From NCBI GenBank assembly GCA_949155365.1, contig CASCUT010000005.1:1-64000 (forward strand): a stretch of DNA of 64,000 nt. Reading direction: 5' to 3'. This DNA comes from an uncultured Clostridia bacterium. Lineage in GTDB: Bacteria > Bacillota > Clostridia > TANB77 > CAG-508. The notes beneath the pieces were generated by a model. It saw only the letters and a list, made by a program, of their open reading frames with translations. It ran no database searches and had not been told where the DNA came from. A program made the translations under genes and the position numbers. Below, piece by piece: positions 39,032 to 51,093 of the stretch. Within the stretch, counting starts at the first letter, position 1, and each line of letters begins with the position of its first letter.

Positions 39032-42000
39032 TTACTCTACACTCTTTAAACTTTCTATCATATCAATTTTCTTTAATACAAAATGAATGATATTGTTTAC
39101 AATCACTGAAAATCCTATTGTTATCATTGCCGATAGGAGATAGCTTGTTGGTAGGATTTTGATATCAAATTTTAATAAATCAATTTCTATTGTTCCTATA
39201 ATAATATTCGTTAGGAATACACCAAATACCAATCCCAGTATAACACCAATTAAGGTAAAAATAATCGTTTCTTTATTGATATAACTATCTACTTCTTTAT
39301 CCTGAAATCCCAATACTTTTAGTGTTGCAATCTCTCTTTTTCTTTCTCCAATATTAATGTTAGCTAGATTATACAATACTACAAAAGCAAGCATAGCAGA
39401 AGTGATGATTAATACAATTACTACATAATCCATCGTACTTAACATATCACTAATCGATTGCATGATATTCGGCATAAGTAGGACAGAAGCTACTCCTTCT
39501 ATTTGTAGTAAATTTTCTGATAATTGATTTTGTGTTTCTTCACTCATTTCTTTTGCCTTTACTAATAGCATATTGGTTTGATAGGAAGATAATAAATTGG
39601 TTTCATAATAGTTTTTTGACATGTACACACAATGTCCTACATAATGTTTGGTAATTCCCTCCACTTTTACAACATGTTTCACTTCTTCTGCATCGGTTAT
39701 GGTAATTTCCTCTCCTACTTTTATTCCAAATGCATCTGCTACTTTTTCTGTTAGAATAACGCCATTATCACTTATTTTTAATTCTTCTTTTGTATTAACA
39801 TCTATTAATTTGGCTACTTGATAAAATTCTTCTATTTGATTTGGTACATAGATGGAAACATCATAACTCCTATCCTCATTTGCAATTCTACCAGTCCCCA
39901 CATACACTTCTTGATAGCTTTCTATTTCTTGTTGCTTTGTTAAACACTCTTCTATTTCTTTCATTCCATTGGTGTTTAATAAACTAATTGCTGAATCATA
40001 TTGATAAATTTCTTTATATTGAAAATTCGGAATGTCTTGTACCGAATCTCGAATGCCAAACCCAGTTAACATTAATCCTGTGCAACCTGCAATCCCAATA
40101 ATTGTAATAATGGCTCTTTTCTTATAACGAAAAATGTTTCTTGCTGTTACTTTTTGCGAAAAGTTCATCCTCTTCCACAAAAACGCGATTCTTTCTAGCA
40201 TTATCTTTTTTCCGTTTTTTTGGTGGTTTTGGTCTCATTAATGCGGATGGGGTTTCTTTTAGTTCTCTACGTGCTACTAACAATGTAGCACCACCAATAC
40301 ATAAAAATGCAATACAAGTTCCCATTAAACCTATGTTAAGTCGATATGACAAATAAAATTTAGGAAGAACATATAGCATCGAGTAAATTTTCCAAACAAT
40401 GGATGGTAATAAATAAAAGCCTACACTCATTCCTAATATTCCACCAATTACGCTTGCCATAAAAGCATACCATACATATTTTGCCATAATTTGTCTATTG
40501 GTATAGCCCAATGCTTTTAATGTTCCAATTTCAATTCTTTCTTCTTCAATCATTCTTGTCATAGAAGTTAAACTAATTAAAACGGAAACAAGATAAAAGA
40601 TAATTGGAAATACATTGGCAACATTGTTCATCGTTTTAATTGCATCAAATATATTGGTATAACCTGCATTATCCTTTCGTTCTTGGATGTACCATTTGGC
40701 TTTTTCTATCTTTTTAATTTCTTCTCTTGCTTTGCTTATTTCTTGTTGTGCTTCTTGTAGTTTTCCTTCTGCTTCCTTTTTATTTTCCTGTAATTGCTTT
40801 TGGTTTGTGATAAGTTCTGTCTTTCCTTTTTCTAATTCTGCTTTTGCATTTGCTATTTTTGCTTTTCCCTTTTTCATTTCTGCATTGGCTGTTATTTTGC
40901 TCTTTTCTAAGGTACTTTTTTGTGTTGTTACTTCGGTTATGGCTTGCTTTATTTGTGCTTCTGTCTCTACTATTTTTTGTTTTGCTTCTGCTATTTGCGT
41001 TTGTATTTCACTTTTTTGCTTTTCTAAGTTTTGCACTGTTTCTTGTGTTTTGGTAATAGCCAATTCAATTTGAGTTGTATCTGCACCTACTGCTTCCATC
41101 TGCTCTTTTTGTTGCTTTAATGTATCTAGCATATTCTTGGCACTATGAATGCCTGCTTCTATTTCTTTTATTCCTTGATTGGCTTCTTGTTCTTTTTCTA
41201 GCAATTCTTGCTTTGCTATATCCAATTTTGTTTTATTTTGCTCTATTTGCTTTTCTGCTTCTACTAATTTTCTTTCTGCTTCTGAAAACTGTTCCTTTGT
41301 CTTTTGTTCTTGCCTTCCTAGTTCTCTTTCTGACTGCTGAATCGTTTGCTCAGAATTTTGGATGGTTTGCTCTGCTTGTTTTATTTGCTTTTCTGCCTCT
41401 TGTAACTTTTCCTCTACCTTTTGCTTTTCTTTTTCATACTCTTCTTGTGCTTCTTCTACTTTTTCTGTAGCTTTGTTAATCAGAGAAGTATATCGTTCTT
41501 GCTCTCTTTGTTCTTTGATGCCTTCTAGCTTTTGATAGACTGGTTCTACTAAGGCTAAATACTCATCACTACCAGTTTTTGTCTCTTTCGTTCCCTTTAC
41601 GGTTACTCCTATTTCTGTATAATAATCAAATTTAATGTTCTCTTCTTTGCAATAGAGAAACAAATCAATCGAACCATTTCCTATGTTGGTATTTCCTCTA
41701 TCTTTTGAAATATAAATCGGAGACTGTACAATTCCTACAATTTCAAGTTCTTTTTCTTGGAATATAGATTCTCCTTGTTCGTTCGTATCTTCGTTTTGTA
41801 GTACAATCTTTTTTCCAATATAGTCTTGTGTATTACCTGTTATGTCATAATGAGCATCTAATAGGCATTCCTTTTCCTGTTCGATGTTTCTTCCTGCTAT
41901 TATGACAGGAGTATTTACTTCTTCCTTATATCCTATCACTTTTGCAATTCTATCTTTTTCTTCTAATACAACAATTGTGTCTTTACTTTTGATGCCAAAG

Positions 42001-42254
42001 GCGTTTTCTACTCCCTCAATCTGTCTTGTTGAAGATATATCTTCTTCCTCTAATCCTAAAGTAGAAATAATGCTGATATCATACAAATTGCTAGAATCAG
42101 CAAAATGGTCTAAACTGTCTAACATATCTGGACTAGAAGCAACTAATCCAGAATAAAAGCCCACTCCTAAAAATGCCATTGTTAGAATGGAAAGAAATCG
42201 TTTTTTTGTTTTGCTAATTGTTTTTACATTATTTTTAATTCGAGCTTTTCTCAA
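39032..42254 (-). CDS. FtsX-like ABC permease (large, coiled-coil insert); needs +1 shift at CGG 40212-40214
   Basis: Overlapping ORFs 40122-42254 and 39032-40201 join as ...SALMRPKPPKK|GKKIMLERIAFLWKRMNFSQKVTARNIFRYKKRAIITIIGIAGC... Confidence 0.92.
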
Positions 42255-42270
42255 TGTAATAACTCCTTTA

Positions 42271-43002
42271 CTACCACTCTATTTCATCGATTGAAATAGG
42301 ACTTTCATTAATCTCGATTTTTTCTGCCTTTCCATTTTTAAAATGAATGACTTTATCTGCCATAGGAGCAATGGCCGTATTATGGGTAATAATCACTACT
42401 GTCATTTTTTCTTTTCTTGCCATATCTTGTAGCAATCTTAAAATACTTTTCCCTGTTTTATAATCTAATGCTCCTGTTGGTTCATCACATAATAATAGTT
42501 TCGGATTTTTCGCAATTGCTCTTGCAATGGCTACTCTTTGTTGCTCTCCCCCAGAAAGTTGAGAAGGAAAATTATTCTTTCTATCACTTAGCCCTACTTT
42601 TTCTAGCATCTCATCAACATCTAACGCATCGATACATATTTGCGTTGCTAATTCTACATTTTCTTTGGCTGTTAAGTTTTGTACTAAATTATAGAACTGA
42701 AATACAAATCCAATATCATTTCTTCGATATTGAATTAGTTCTTTATGGTTTAATTTGGTAATTTCTTTTCCATCTACCCATACTTTTCCTGCTGTTGCTG
42801 TATCCATTCCTCCCAAAATATTTAAGGTAGTCGTTTTTCCTGCTCCACTTGGTCCTGCTATGACAACCAATTCTCCTTTTTCAATGGAAAACTTTGCTTC
42901 CTCTAAGGCGGTTATTTCCACTTCTCCCATCTTGTATTTTTTATCCACCTTTTCAAACTCGATATATGCCATTTTTTCCTCACCTTTCAAACATTTCTTC
43001 AT
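42271..43002 (-). CDS. ABC transporter ATP-binding protein (LolD/MacB type)
   Basis: [33 protein letters not shown]. Confidence 0.94.
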   Translation of the reverse strand: MKKCLKGEEKMAYIEFEKVDKKYKMGEVEITALEEAKFSIEKGELVVIAGPSGAGKTTTLNILGGMDTATAGKVWVDGKEITKLNHKELIQYRRNDIGFVFQFYNLVQNLTAKENVELATQICIDALDVDEMLEKVGLSDRKNNFPSQLSGGEQQRVAIARAIAKNPKLLLCDEPTGALDYKTGKSILRLLQDMARKEKMTVVIITHNTAIAPMADKVIHFKNGKAEKIEINESPISIDEIEW

Positions 43003-43027
43003 GATGATAACATTGCCAATCTAAAAC

Positions 43028-43483
43028 CTACGAACATCCTACGATTTTATTCTTTTCTTCGATCCATCTTTTCATAATATAGGTTTGCCATTTTCTAAAC
43101 ATTTTATTAACATATTCTTCTGGTTTTACCCATAATACCGTATGGTCTTTTTCGATGGGCTCTGTTATTTTTTTATCAAATTCTGCAATATATAGACTTG
43201 CTATTACTTCTATATATCCTTTCTTTTCCGAATATAAATAAGAACCTACTTCTGTAAATTCTTTCACATTTTTTATGGAATATCCCGCTTCTTCTATAAT
43301 CTCTCTTTTTAACGCTTCTAGTTTTGTTTCTCCTTCCTCTATTCCTCCTCCTAAGTAAAAGAAGCAATCCTCTCCATCTGTTACAATTCCTACTCTATCC
43401 TCTTCTTTATTGATAATAATAGCATATGCTCCTGGTCTTTTTGTATATTTTATATTTTGTTCTTTTTCTCCTATATATTTCAT
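43028..43483 (-). CDS. NUDIX hydrolase
   Basis: GGGIEEGETKLEALKREIIEEAGY. Confidence 0.9.
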   Translation of the reverse strand: MKYIGEKEQNIKYTKRPGAYAIIINKEEDRVGIVTDGEDCFFYLGGGIEEGETKLEALKREIIEEAGYSIKNVKEFTEVGSYLYSEKKGYIEVIASLYIAEFDKKITEPIEKDHTVLWVKPEEYVNKMFRKWQTYIMKRWIEEKNKIVGCS

Positions 43484-43678
43484 TTCTCTTTCTCCTAATA
43501 TGTTTCGTGTGATGCAATTTCATTTTCATTATGTACAAATTTTAACTTCTGCAATGTTTCTTGACCAATTATTTCATCTTATTTTACCATATTAAAATGC
43601 CTCTGACAACGAATTCACAAATATTTCACAAAAAAAGGAAAATTTTGGATATCTCCTAAAACTTTCCTTTTTTCTGTT

Positions 43679-44563
43679 TTATTCGTCGATGGAAATTAAC
43701 TCATATTCTTTGCTTCCCATTCCTAATTCTTCTGCTACATCAATGGTATGGGTTCCTTGTTTTGAATGAATTCTTTCTAATAGATGGTCTCTTCCTTTGT
43801 CTTCTGATTTTGTTACTAAATCAATACAAGCTTGGTCAATGGCAACTGGGTCTAAGGATGCTAGTATTCCGATATCTTGAATGCATGGGTCTTCTGCTAC
43901 TCTACAACAGTCGCAGTCTACACTCATGTTACACATAATATTAATATATACTATATTTCCTTCGAATTTCTTTGCCACACTACTAGCACTATCTGCCATA
44001 GCTTCTAAAAATTTTAGTTGGTCTACTTGGAACATATCTTCATAGCTTCCATTTTCTTTTCCAACACAATGAATATAACGTTTTCCTTTTCCAGAAGCAA
44101 CACCGATGGATAATTGTTTTAATGCTCCACCGTATCCTCCCATCGGATGACCTTTGAAATGAGATAAAACTAGCATTGAATCATAATTATCAATATGGTT
44201 TCCTACATAGTTTTTCTTAATGACTTTTCCATTTGGAATTTCTAATACTTTATCTTCTCCTTCACTATCCATAATGTCTACCTTAAAATATTTAGTCCAA
44301 CCATGTTCTTCCATTAATTTTTGATGTTTCTCTGTAGTATCTCTTGCTCCTTCATAAGCAGTATTACATTCTACCACAGTTCCATTCACATGTTCTACTA
44401 TTTTCTTTACCATTTCTGGTTTAATATAGTTTTGATTTCCTTTTTCTCCCGAATGCAATTTCACAGCCACTTTTCCTTTTAATGTTTTTTCTAGTACCTC
44501 ATACATCTTTACAATACTTTCTGGTGTAATTTCTTTGCTAAAATAAACTTTTGCTTTTCCCAT
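43679..44563 (-). CDS. DUF362 domain-containing protein
   Basis: VAVKLHSGEKGNQNYIKPEMV, SHFKGHPMGGYGGALKQLSIG. Confidence 0.85.
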   Translation of the reverse strand: MGKAKVYFSKEITPESIVKMYEVLEKTLKGKVAVKLHSGEKGNQNYIKPEMVKKIVEHVNGTVVECNTAYEGARDTTEKHQKLMEEHGWTKYFKVDIMDSEGEDKVLEIPNGKVIKKNYVGNHIDNYDSMLVLSHFKGHPMGGYGGALKQLSIGVASGKGKRYIHCVGKENGSYEDMFQVDQLKFLEAMADSASSVAKKFEGNIVYINIMCNMSVDCDCCRVAEDPCIQDIGILASLDPVAIDQACIDLVTKSEDKGRDHLLERIHSKQGTHTIDVAEELGMGSKEYELISIDE

Positions 44564-44622
44564 AATCCTCTTCCTTTCTTTTACTACATACTAAATACAG
44601 CAAAGACAGGGGAAAGACAGGG

Positions 44623-44713
44623 GGACGGAGATTTTGTCTAGCGCTTTTCCGCTTTTTACTTTTCACTTTTCATTTTTTATATTGTCAAAAACCTTTAGAC
44701 AAAATCTCCGTCC
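44623..44713. repeat. Palindromic repeat, variant of the GACGG/GGGACG family
   Basis: ggacggagattttgtcta (44623-44640) and reverse complement tagacaaaatctccgtcc (44696-44713); third copy near 44791-44816. Confidence 0.8.
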
Positions 44714-44836
44714 TGTTATCTTTTCTTTGTTGTACCCTTTCTTATTTTGTTTATCGTATCATACTATGAATACTTTTTCAATAATCATTCCATGTCAAAA
44801 TCTCCGTCCCCATGTCTACCATGTATCTTCCTATTT

Positions 44837-45508
44837 CTACATCACATACAATAAAATACATAGAAATTGTAAACTTCCTAATAAAATGAATAGATGAAAT
44901 ATGGAATGGAAATATTTGTGTTTTTTTCCTACTCCATATAAAATTGCTCCTATTGTATAGGTTACTCCTCCTGCTACTAAGAGTATAAATCCATTGGTTG
45001 TTAATAATTGTGGTAATTCATTCACTTTAAAAATGATACACCAACCCATTAATAGATAACAGATCATGGAGAATACTTTATATCTTTTGATATCAATTGA
45101 GTTTAATACAATTCCTAAAATGGCAAATCCCCATATTATGCTAAATATAATCCATCCTGTTAATGGATTACTTTCTCGAATTGTACATAGTGCAAATGGT
45201 GTATAAGAACCTGCTATTAATAAAAATATGGAGCAATGGTCTAATATTTGAAATACTTTTTTTGATTTTAGCTTAGGACTTAATCCATGGTAAATACTTG
45301 ACATTGTATAAAGTAGTAACATACTTATTCCATAAATAAGTCCACTTACTATCCCATACAAATTTTTATGGCTTGTCGCAAATGCAACACATAATATGGT
45401 AGCAATTAATCCTAAAGAGGCACCTACAATATGGGATGTCATATTAAATATTTCTTCTCCTTTGGTATACGTTGGTAATATTCTATCTTTTAATTTCGTT
45501 CTTTGCAT
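44837..45508 (-). CDS. Hemolysin III family membrane protein
   Basis: EEIFNMTSHIVGASLGL, SSIYHGLSP, HCSIFLLIAGSYTPF. Confidence 0.9.
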   Translation of the reverse strand: MQRTKLKDRILPTYTKGEEIFNMTSHIVGASLGLIATILCVAFATSHKNLYGIVSGLIYGISMLLLYTMSSIYHGLSPKLKSKKVFQILDHCSIFLLIAGSYTPFALCTIRESNPLTGWIIFSIIWGFAILGIVLNSIDIKRYKVFSMICYLLMGWCIIFKVNELPQLLTTNGFILLVAGGVTYTIGAILYGVGKKHKYFHSIFHLFILLGSLQFLCILLYVM

Positions 45509-45692
45509 TTTCTCTCCTTTTCGTTTCCATTATTTTACTTTTTGTTGATTGTCTTTTATCCTATCATAAAAAATGACAAGAAGCAATCATCCTCTCCTTT
45601 TATTTTACCCTTTTTTTCTCTTCTTTTTCAATCTTATCCTTTTTTACTAAAAAAGATTAGAGTCTCTCTCTAATCTTCTGTTTTTTTGTATA

Positions 45693-46652
45693 TTAATTTT
45701 TAAATAAAGTAAGCATATATCCCAAGTACATTACTAAATAGATAAAGCCATTCGCTCTACTCATTTTGTTTTTTGGTGGAATGATTGGAAATACCGATAA
45801 TATAAATGTTCCTATTATTAAGATAATAAAATCTTTATTATAAGTCATATTATATTGAATTGGATTGATTAGTGCAGATACTCCAATGATTAACAATATA
45901 TTGAAGATACAGGAACCTAAAATATTTCCTATGGCAATATCACTTTTTCCTTTTGCTGATGCGGAAACACTTGTTACAAGTTCTGGCAAACTTGTCCCTA
46001 TTGCTAGTATGGTAACACTTATGATTTTCTCACTTAAGTGAAACATCTCTGCTATTTTTACTGCATTTTGTACTGTTACATCTCCCCCTATTTTAAGAGC
46101 AACTATTCCTATTATGATAAGTAGGATATCTTTTAATGCTTTGCTTTCTTTTTCCTCTTTCTTTTCCTCTTTCTCTTTTTCTTCTTTATCAAATGTTTCG
46201 CCTTTAAAAGCCATAATAATGGTATAGATAATAAATACTATAAACAGTCCAATTAGTATTATTCCTTTTATTCTCGAAACCTCTTTTCCTATATTACATA
46301 GTATCATGAAAATAATCGTTATTATTAAACATAGTGGCGTTTCTATTAATCTTGTCTCTTTTTTAAAGATAATTGGTTGTACCATTGAAGATAATCCTAA
46401 AATTAAAAGTAAATTACATATGTTACTTCCTAGTACATTTCCAATTGCCATATCCGAATGTCCATCTAAGGCAGAAGTAATACTAACAAATAACTCTGGC
46501 ATTGATGTTCCAATGGAAATAATCGTTAATCCAATAACAATTTCTGGTATATGAAATCTCTTTGCTATATTGCTTGCTCCATCTACTAGAAAGTCTGCTC
46601 CTTTTATTAGTAAGATAAACCCTATGATAATAAATATAATTGCTACAAACAT
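45693..46652 (-). CDS. Calcium/sodium antiporter
   Basis: Duplicated SIGTSMPELFVSITSA / AIGTSLPELVTSVSAS. Confidence 0.93.
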   Translation of the reverse strand: MFVAIIFIIIGFILLIKGADFLVDGASNIAKRFHIPEIVIGLTIISIGTSMPELFVSITSALDGHSDMAIGNVLGSNICNLLLILGLSSMVQPIIFKKETRLIETPLCLIITIIFMILCNIGKEVSRIKGIILIGLFIVFIIYTIIMAFKGETFDKEEKEKEEKKEEKESKALKDILLIIIGIVALKIGGDVTVQNAVKIAEMFHLSEKIISVTILAIGTSLPELVTSVSASAKGKSDIAIGNILGSCIFNILLIIGVSALINPIQYNMTYNKDFIILIIGTFILSVFPIIPPKNKMSRANGFIYLVMYLGYMLTLFKN

Positions 46653-46679
46653 TCCTATCTTCCCCCTTCTTTTCCTCTG

Positions 46680-48011
46680 TTACACATATTGATATTTTTT
46701 TCTATTTGTTACTAAAAACCCAATACTAATAATGAATGCTAATGATTCTGCTACTACATCTGCTATCCAAATTCCATTTATTCCCCATATTATTGGTAAT
46801 ATCAAAATGGTTATTACTTGAAGTACCAATGTCCTTAAAAAGGAAATGATGGCTGAAACAATGCCATTGTTTAGTGCGGTAAAAAAAGAAGAAGCAAATA
46901 TATTAAATCCACTCATTATATAGCTAAAGGAAAATAGTCTTATTGCTCTTGTTGTCATCTCTAATAAGGTAATATCATAACTTACAAAAATAGATGCTAA
47001 TGATTTCGAAAGTATTTCTGCTAATACTGTCATCACAATAGAAGTAATTCCAATTAGTTGTAAACTTTTCTTTAATAAACTTTTTAGTTCTTCTGTGTTT
47101 TTTGCTCCATAATGATAGCTAATAATAGGCGCTGTACCTATGGCATATCCTATGTAAGTACTAATAAAAATGAAGTTTACATACATAATAATTCCATAAG
47201 CAACAATGCCATCTTCCCCTATATATTTCAGTAGTTGGACATTGTATAATATATTTACTAAAGATAACGATACGTTCGTTAACATTTCTGAAGAACCATT
47301 CATACAAGCTTTTAGAATTGGCTTTACTTCAAATTTTGCTTTTGTTAATTTTAATAGACTCTTATTTTTCCCAAAAAAGTATAAAAGTGGAATTACTCCT
47401 CCTACTAATTGACTTATCCCTGTTGCTAGTCCTGCTCCAAATACGCCTAATTGAAACACATACATTAGTAAATAGTCTAAGACCATATTTGTTATTCCTG
47501 CAAAAATTGAAATGATTAATCCAAATGTTGGTTTTTCCGCTACTACTAGAAAACTTTGAAAACAATTTTGTAACACAAATGGAATTAAAAAGAAAAATAA
47601 GGTTTTTCCATAGGTAACACAATGCTCTAACATTGCTTCATTGGCTCCTAAAAGATGCGAAATTGGCCTTACTGTAAATACCCCTATAAAAGTAAATAAC
47701 ATTCCTAATCCTATTAACAAATAAATCAACATGGAAAAATATTGATTGGCTTTTTTATTTTCTCCCTCTCCTATTGTTTTAGAAACTAAAGCACTTCCTC
47801 CTGTTCCTATCATAAATCCTATTGCTCCTAATATCATAAAAACAGGCCAAATTAAATTCACTCCTGCAAATGCATTAGATCCAACATAATTTGATATAAA
47901 GATTCCATCTACTACACCGTAGATAGAAGTAAAAATCATCATTATAATCGTTGGCATGGTAAATTTTATTAATTTTCGGTACGTAAAATGTTCTGATAAT
48001 TGTATTTTCAT
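46680..48011 (-). CDS. MATE family transporter
   Basis: 12 TM, GGSALVSKTIGEGENKKANQYFS. Confidence 0.9.
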   Translation of the reverse strand: MKIQLSEHFTYRKLIKFTMPTIIMMIFTSIYGVVDGIFISNYVGSNAFAGVNLIWPVFMILGAIGFMIGTGGSALVSKTIGEGENKKANQYFSMLIYLLIGLGMLFTFIGVFTVRPISHLLGANEAMLEHCVTYGKTLFFFLIPFVLQNCFQSFLVVAEKPTFGLIISIFAGITNMVLDYLLMYVFQLGVFGAGLATGISQLVGGVIPLLYFFGKNKSLLKLTKAKFEVKPILKACMNGSSEMLTNVSLSLVNILYNVQLLKYIGEDGIVAYGIIMYVNFIFISTYIGYAIGTAPIISYHYGAKNTEELKSLLKKSLQLIGITSIVMTVLAEILSKSLASIFVSYDITLLEMTTRAIRLFSFSYIMSGFNIFASSFFTALNNGIVSAIISFLRTLVLQVITILILPIIWGINGIWIADVVAESLAFIISIGFLVTNRKKYQYV

Positions 48012-48113
48012 TTTCGTTTTTCCCCCTAAATTCGACAGGAATTATTATAGTATGAAATCACTTTATTGTCAACCATTCTACTTTTCTCTTTTCCTTAGTT
48101 CTAATTCTTTCTT

Positions 48114-48932
48114 TTGTTAATATTTTTTATCGAGGTGATTTTCTTGAGGATTCTTTCATTTTCTAAAAAAATACTATTATACCATGTTTGTATCCTTTTT
48201 TTCCTTATCCTTGTAATATCTTTTCTTTGTTACACTGCTTTTCAGAATACTACCCCTTGTCATAGTCCTATTTTTGATTCTTTTTCAGAGCAAATTCAAA
48301 ACCTTACCAATGGGACAGAAAAAATTGCTTACTTAACATTTGATGATGGCCCCACTACCTCTGTTACTCCTAAAGTATTAGATATTCTTGCAGTAGAACA
48401 AGTAAAAGCTACTTTTTTTGTGATTGGAAAATCGGTAGAAGCACATCCTGAAATTGTAAAACGAGCTTATGAAGAAGGACACTATATTGCCAATCATAGT
48501 TATTCTCACAATAATGCTATTTTATATAAATCGAAAGAAAGTTTTCTACATGAAATTCAGCTAACCGATACTGCCATTGCAAAAGCACTTGAAATCGACT
48601 CCTATCATTCTTATCTATTCCGTTTTCCCAATGGTTTCATGGCTCCTCTCTATCAAAAAGAAAAGAAAGAAGCCATATCTCTTCTTTCTGATAAAAATTA
48701 TACCTATCTTGACTGGAATGCTTTAACTCAAGACTCTGTTAAGAAGTATTCACCAAGTCAATTACTAGCCAATTTAAAACAATCTTGTCAAAACAAAGGG
48801 ACTCTCGTTGTTTTAATGCACGATACCAAAGATGTCAATGATAGTTCTCTTGTTTTAAAAGATTGCATTTCTTATTTAAAAGAACAAGGCTATGAATTTC
48901 GAAACCTTTCTTCTCTTCTCCCTAGGCTCTAG
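48114..48932 (+). CDS. Polysaccharide deacetylase
   Basis: YLTFDDGPTTSVTPKVLDIL, HSYSHNN; start site uncertain. Confidence 0.9.
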   Translation: MLIFFIEVIFLRILSFSKKILLYHVCILFFLILVISFLCYTAFQNTTPCHSPIFDSFSEQIQNLTNGTEKIAYLTFDDGPTTSVTPKVLDILAVEQVKATFFVIGKSVEAHPEIVKRAYEEGHYIANHSYSHNNAILYKSKESFLHEIQLTDTAIAKALEIDSYHSYLFRFPNGFMAPLYQKEKKEAISLLSDKNYTYLDWNALTQDSVKKYSPSQLLANLKQSCQNKGTLVVLMHDTKDVNDSSLVLKDCISYLKEQGYEFRNLSSLLPRL

Positions 48933-49018
48933 GTTATTGTTTTAGCTAAAACTTTCTTTTAATAATCTTCCTTAGACTTGTATCTTGCTAACTAATATCC
49001 TTGTCATAGCTATTGAAA

Positions 49019-49050
49019 CAACTCCGCTACCAGTTGGTAACGGAGTTGCA
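49019..49050. terminator. Intrinsic terminator
   Basis: caactccgctaccagttggtaacggagttg. Confidence 0.75.
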
Positions 49051-49062
49051 AAAAAACACTTA

Positions 49063-49854
49063 TTAACACCAGTCTTTATATATTCTTTCCTGTTCTACAA
49101 AATGCGTAATCAATGGAAGAAAGTTAATTGGTACCTCTGCACTATCAAGGCTGTCAATTCGTTTTATTAAACTTTCTGCTGTCAATTCGTTTGTTGAAGG
49201 ATATCGAATTATGCTAATCCAAGACACTAAAGAATTTCCACTTTTCAGTATTATCTCAAAATTCTCATCCTGTGCGTAGCAATATTTCTTCTCTTTTTCT
49301 TTCCAACTTGTAACATCATATCCCTTTGCTACAAGTGTTTCAGGCGTGTAAAGTACTAGTCCACTGTCTATATTAACAGCCGTAATGTCACCAACCAATT
49401 TTGCAACTTTTACTAAAAGTTGCACGAACTTTTCCCTGTATGTTTGAATGTTTTCCTCTTTACAATTTGGCGCTTCTGGTTCGGTTTCTGAACAAAAATT
49501 AAAATCATATGTCCAAACCGTATTGGTGCGGTCATGCCCACAGTAATGTTCTTCTAACTTCTTATTCCGAATGGTTTTAAGATGATAACCATTGCTATGG
49601 CTCGCTTCTTGTTCAATCCACACTCTACCGCAGTCTTCTAATTTCTCAGAATAATATTTAGCCCATAGACGTCTACCAAACCGCTCATTTGCTACTGGCT
49701 TTGCCAAAGTCACATTAAGCGTTTCCATAATTATTTCATCTGGAATGGTAACATCTAAGGGATAAAATAGCTTAATGCTATTTCCCATCCAGCAAGTCCA
49801 CAGCCCTACAATTCCATTTGTTGTTTCAATCGCTACGCTCCATCCAAGTTGCAT
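49063..49854 (-). CDS. Hypothetical protein of atypical codon usage
   Basis: 263 aa; in-frame CGG at ERFGRR and TIRNKK. Confidence 0.6.
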   Translation of the reverse strand: MQLGWSVAIETTNGIVGLWTCWMGNSIKLFYPLDVTIPDEIIMETLNVTLAKPVANERFGRRLWAKYYSEKLEDCGRVWIEQEASHSNGYHLKTIRNKKLEEHYCGHDRTNTVWTYDFNFCSETEPEAPNCKEENIQTYREKFVQLLVKVAKLVGDITAVNIDSGLVLYTPETLVAKGYDVTSWKEKEKKYCYAQDENFEIILKSGNSLVSWISIIRYPSTNELTAESLIKRIDSLDSAEVPINFLPLITHFVEQERIYKDWC

Positions 49855-50007
49855 CCTAAATCCTCCTTACAATTGTTTTTTGAGAATACTTACTAACACA
49901 ATGTCATTCTTTTTCTATTTCGCATGACTGCGAATGATGATTGTATTTTATCATAATTCACATAATATTTCAAGTAAATTCTACCTTTTCCCGTTTTTTC
50001 CTCTATT

Positions 50008-51093
50008 CTATAAGGTAACACTAAACTCTATCACATCGTCTTCATTTTTTACGCTAATATCTCCTTTATGCAATTGTATAATTTCTTTTGTTATCGCAAG
50101 ACCTAGTCCTGCACCACCTTCATTACTTGCTCTCGCTTCATCGATACGATAAAATTTATCAAATAATTTTTCTAATTTGTATTTTGGAATTTTATCTCCT
50201 CTATTTCGAAATATCACTTGTGTTGTTTCTTCTTTCTGTTCTAATACAATTTCAATTAAGCTATTTTCATAACTATAGTGAATAGCATTTTTAATAAGGT
50301 TACCAAAAGCTCTTGCTAGTTTATCCCCATCTCCTTCATAATAAACATGGTCTGGTTTGGTTACCTCACAGGTTAATTTCCTTTCTTGTAACATCGGATA
50401 ACATTCATCTACTAGTTGTTCTAATAAAAAAGATAAATCGATTTTCTTTTTTTGAATTGGCATATCATGCAAATTGTATCTTGTTATTTCAAAGAATTGA
50501 TTGGTCAATTCTTCTACTCTTAAGGCTTTTTCTAATGCTATCTTGATATATTTTTCTTCTAGTGGCTTCGAAATTTGCTTTTCTTCTGTTAATAAAGTCA
50601 AATATCCTATGATAGAAGTAAGAGGTGTTTTTAAATCATGTGCCATATACATGATTAAGTCATTTTTCTTTGCTTCCGCTTCTTTGGCTTCATTCCTATT
50701 CTTAATTAATTCAATTCGTATATTATTTAGCTTATTTTCAATAACTGCTAGATATGGAGGTAATGTCACTTCTTTATCTGGATTCTTCGAGATTTGATTC
50801 ATTGCCATCGTGATAGTAATTAAATGATTGGAAGCATTTCGTATTACAAAAAAAGCAACCAAAATAACAAATACCGAATAAATACTAGCTATAATAATTT
50901 GCTTATTCTTTACTATTAGATAGTACGACATGGTATCACTCTCATAAATTTTTTCTGCAATTAAATCGTTAAAAACACCATCTACTAGTATCATAAAAAT
51001 AATTAGTGCAATTATGGTATACACTACAATTTGGATAATAGCTTTTAATGCTACCATATTTTTAATACTTTTAAATTCTTTTACTTCATTCAA
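50008..51093 (-). CDS. Sensor histidine kinase (VanS-like)
   Basis: MYMAHDLKTPLTSIIGYLTLL, GAGLGLAITKEI. Confidence 0.92.
   Translation of the reverse strand: MNEVKEFKSIKNMVALKAIIQIVVYTIIALIIFMILVDGVFNDLIAEKIYESDTMSYYLIVKNKQIIIASIYSVFVILVAFFVIRNASNHLITITMAMNQISKNPDKEVTLPPYLAVIENKLNNIRIELIKNRNEAKEAEAKKNDLIMYMAHDLKTPLTSIIGYLTLLTEEKQISKPLEEKYIKIALEKALRVEELTNQFFEITRYNLHDMPIQKKKIDLSFLLEQLVDECYPMLQERKLTCEVTKPDHVYYEGDGDKLARAFGNLIKNAIHYSYENSLIEIVLEQKEETTQVIFRNRGDKIPKYKLEKLFDKFYRIDEARASNEGGAGLGLAITKEIIQLHKGDISVKNEDDVIEFSVTL

Noticed and set aside
44634-44897. 87-aa plus-strand ORF over the 44.6 kb repeats
   Set aside because: It overlaps repeat arms and the hemolysin III 3' end, with no ribosome binding site or family features.
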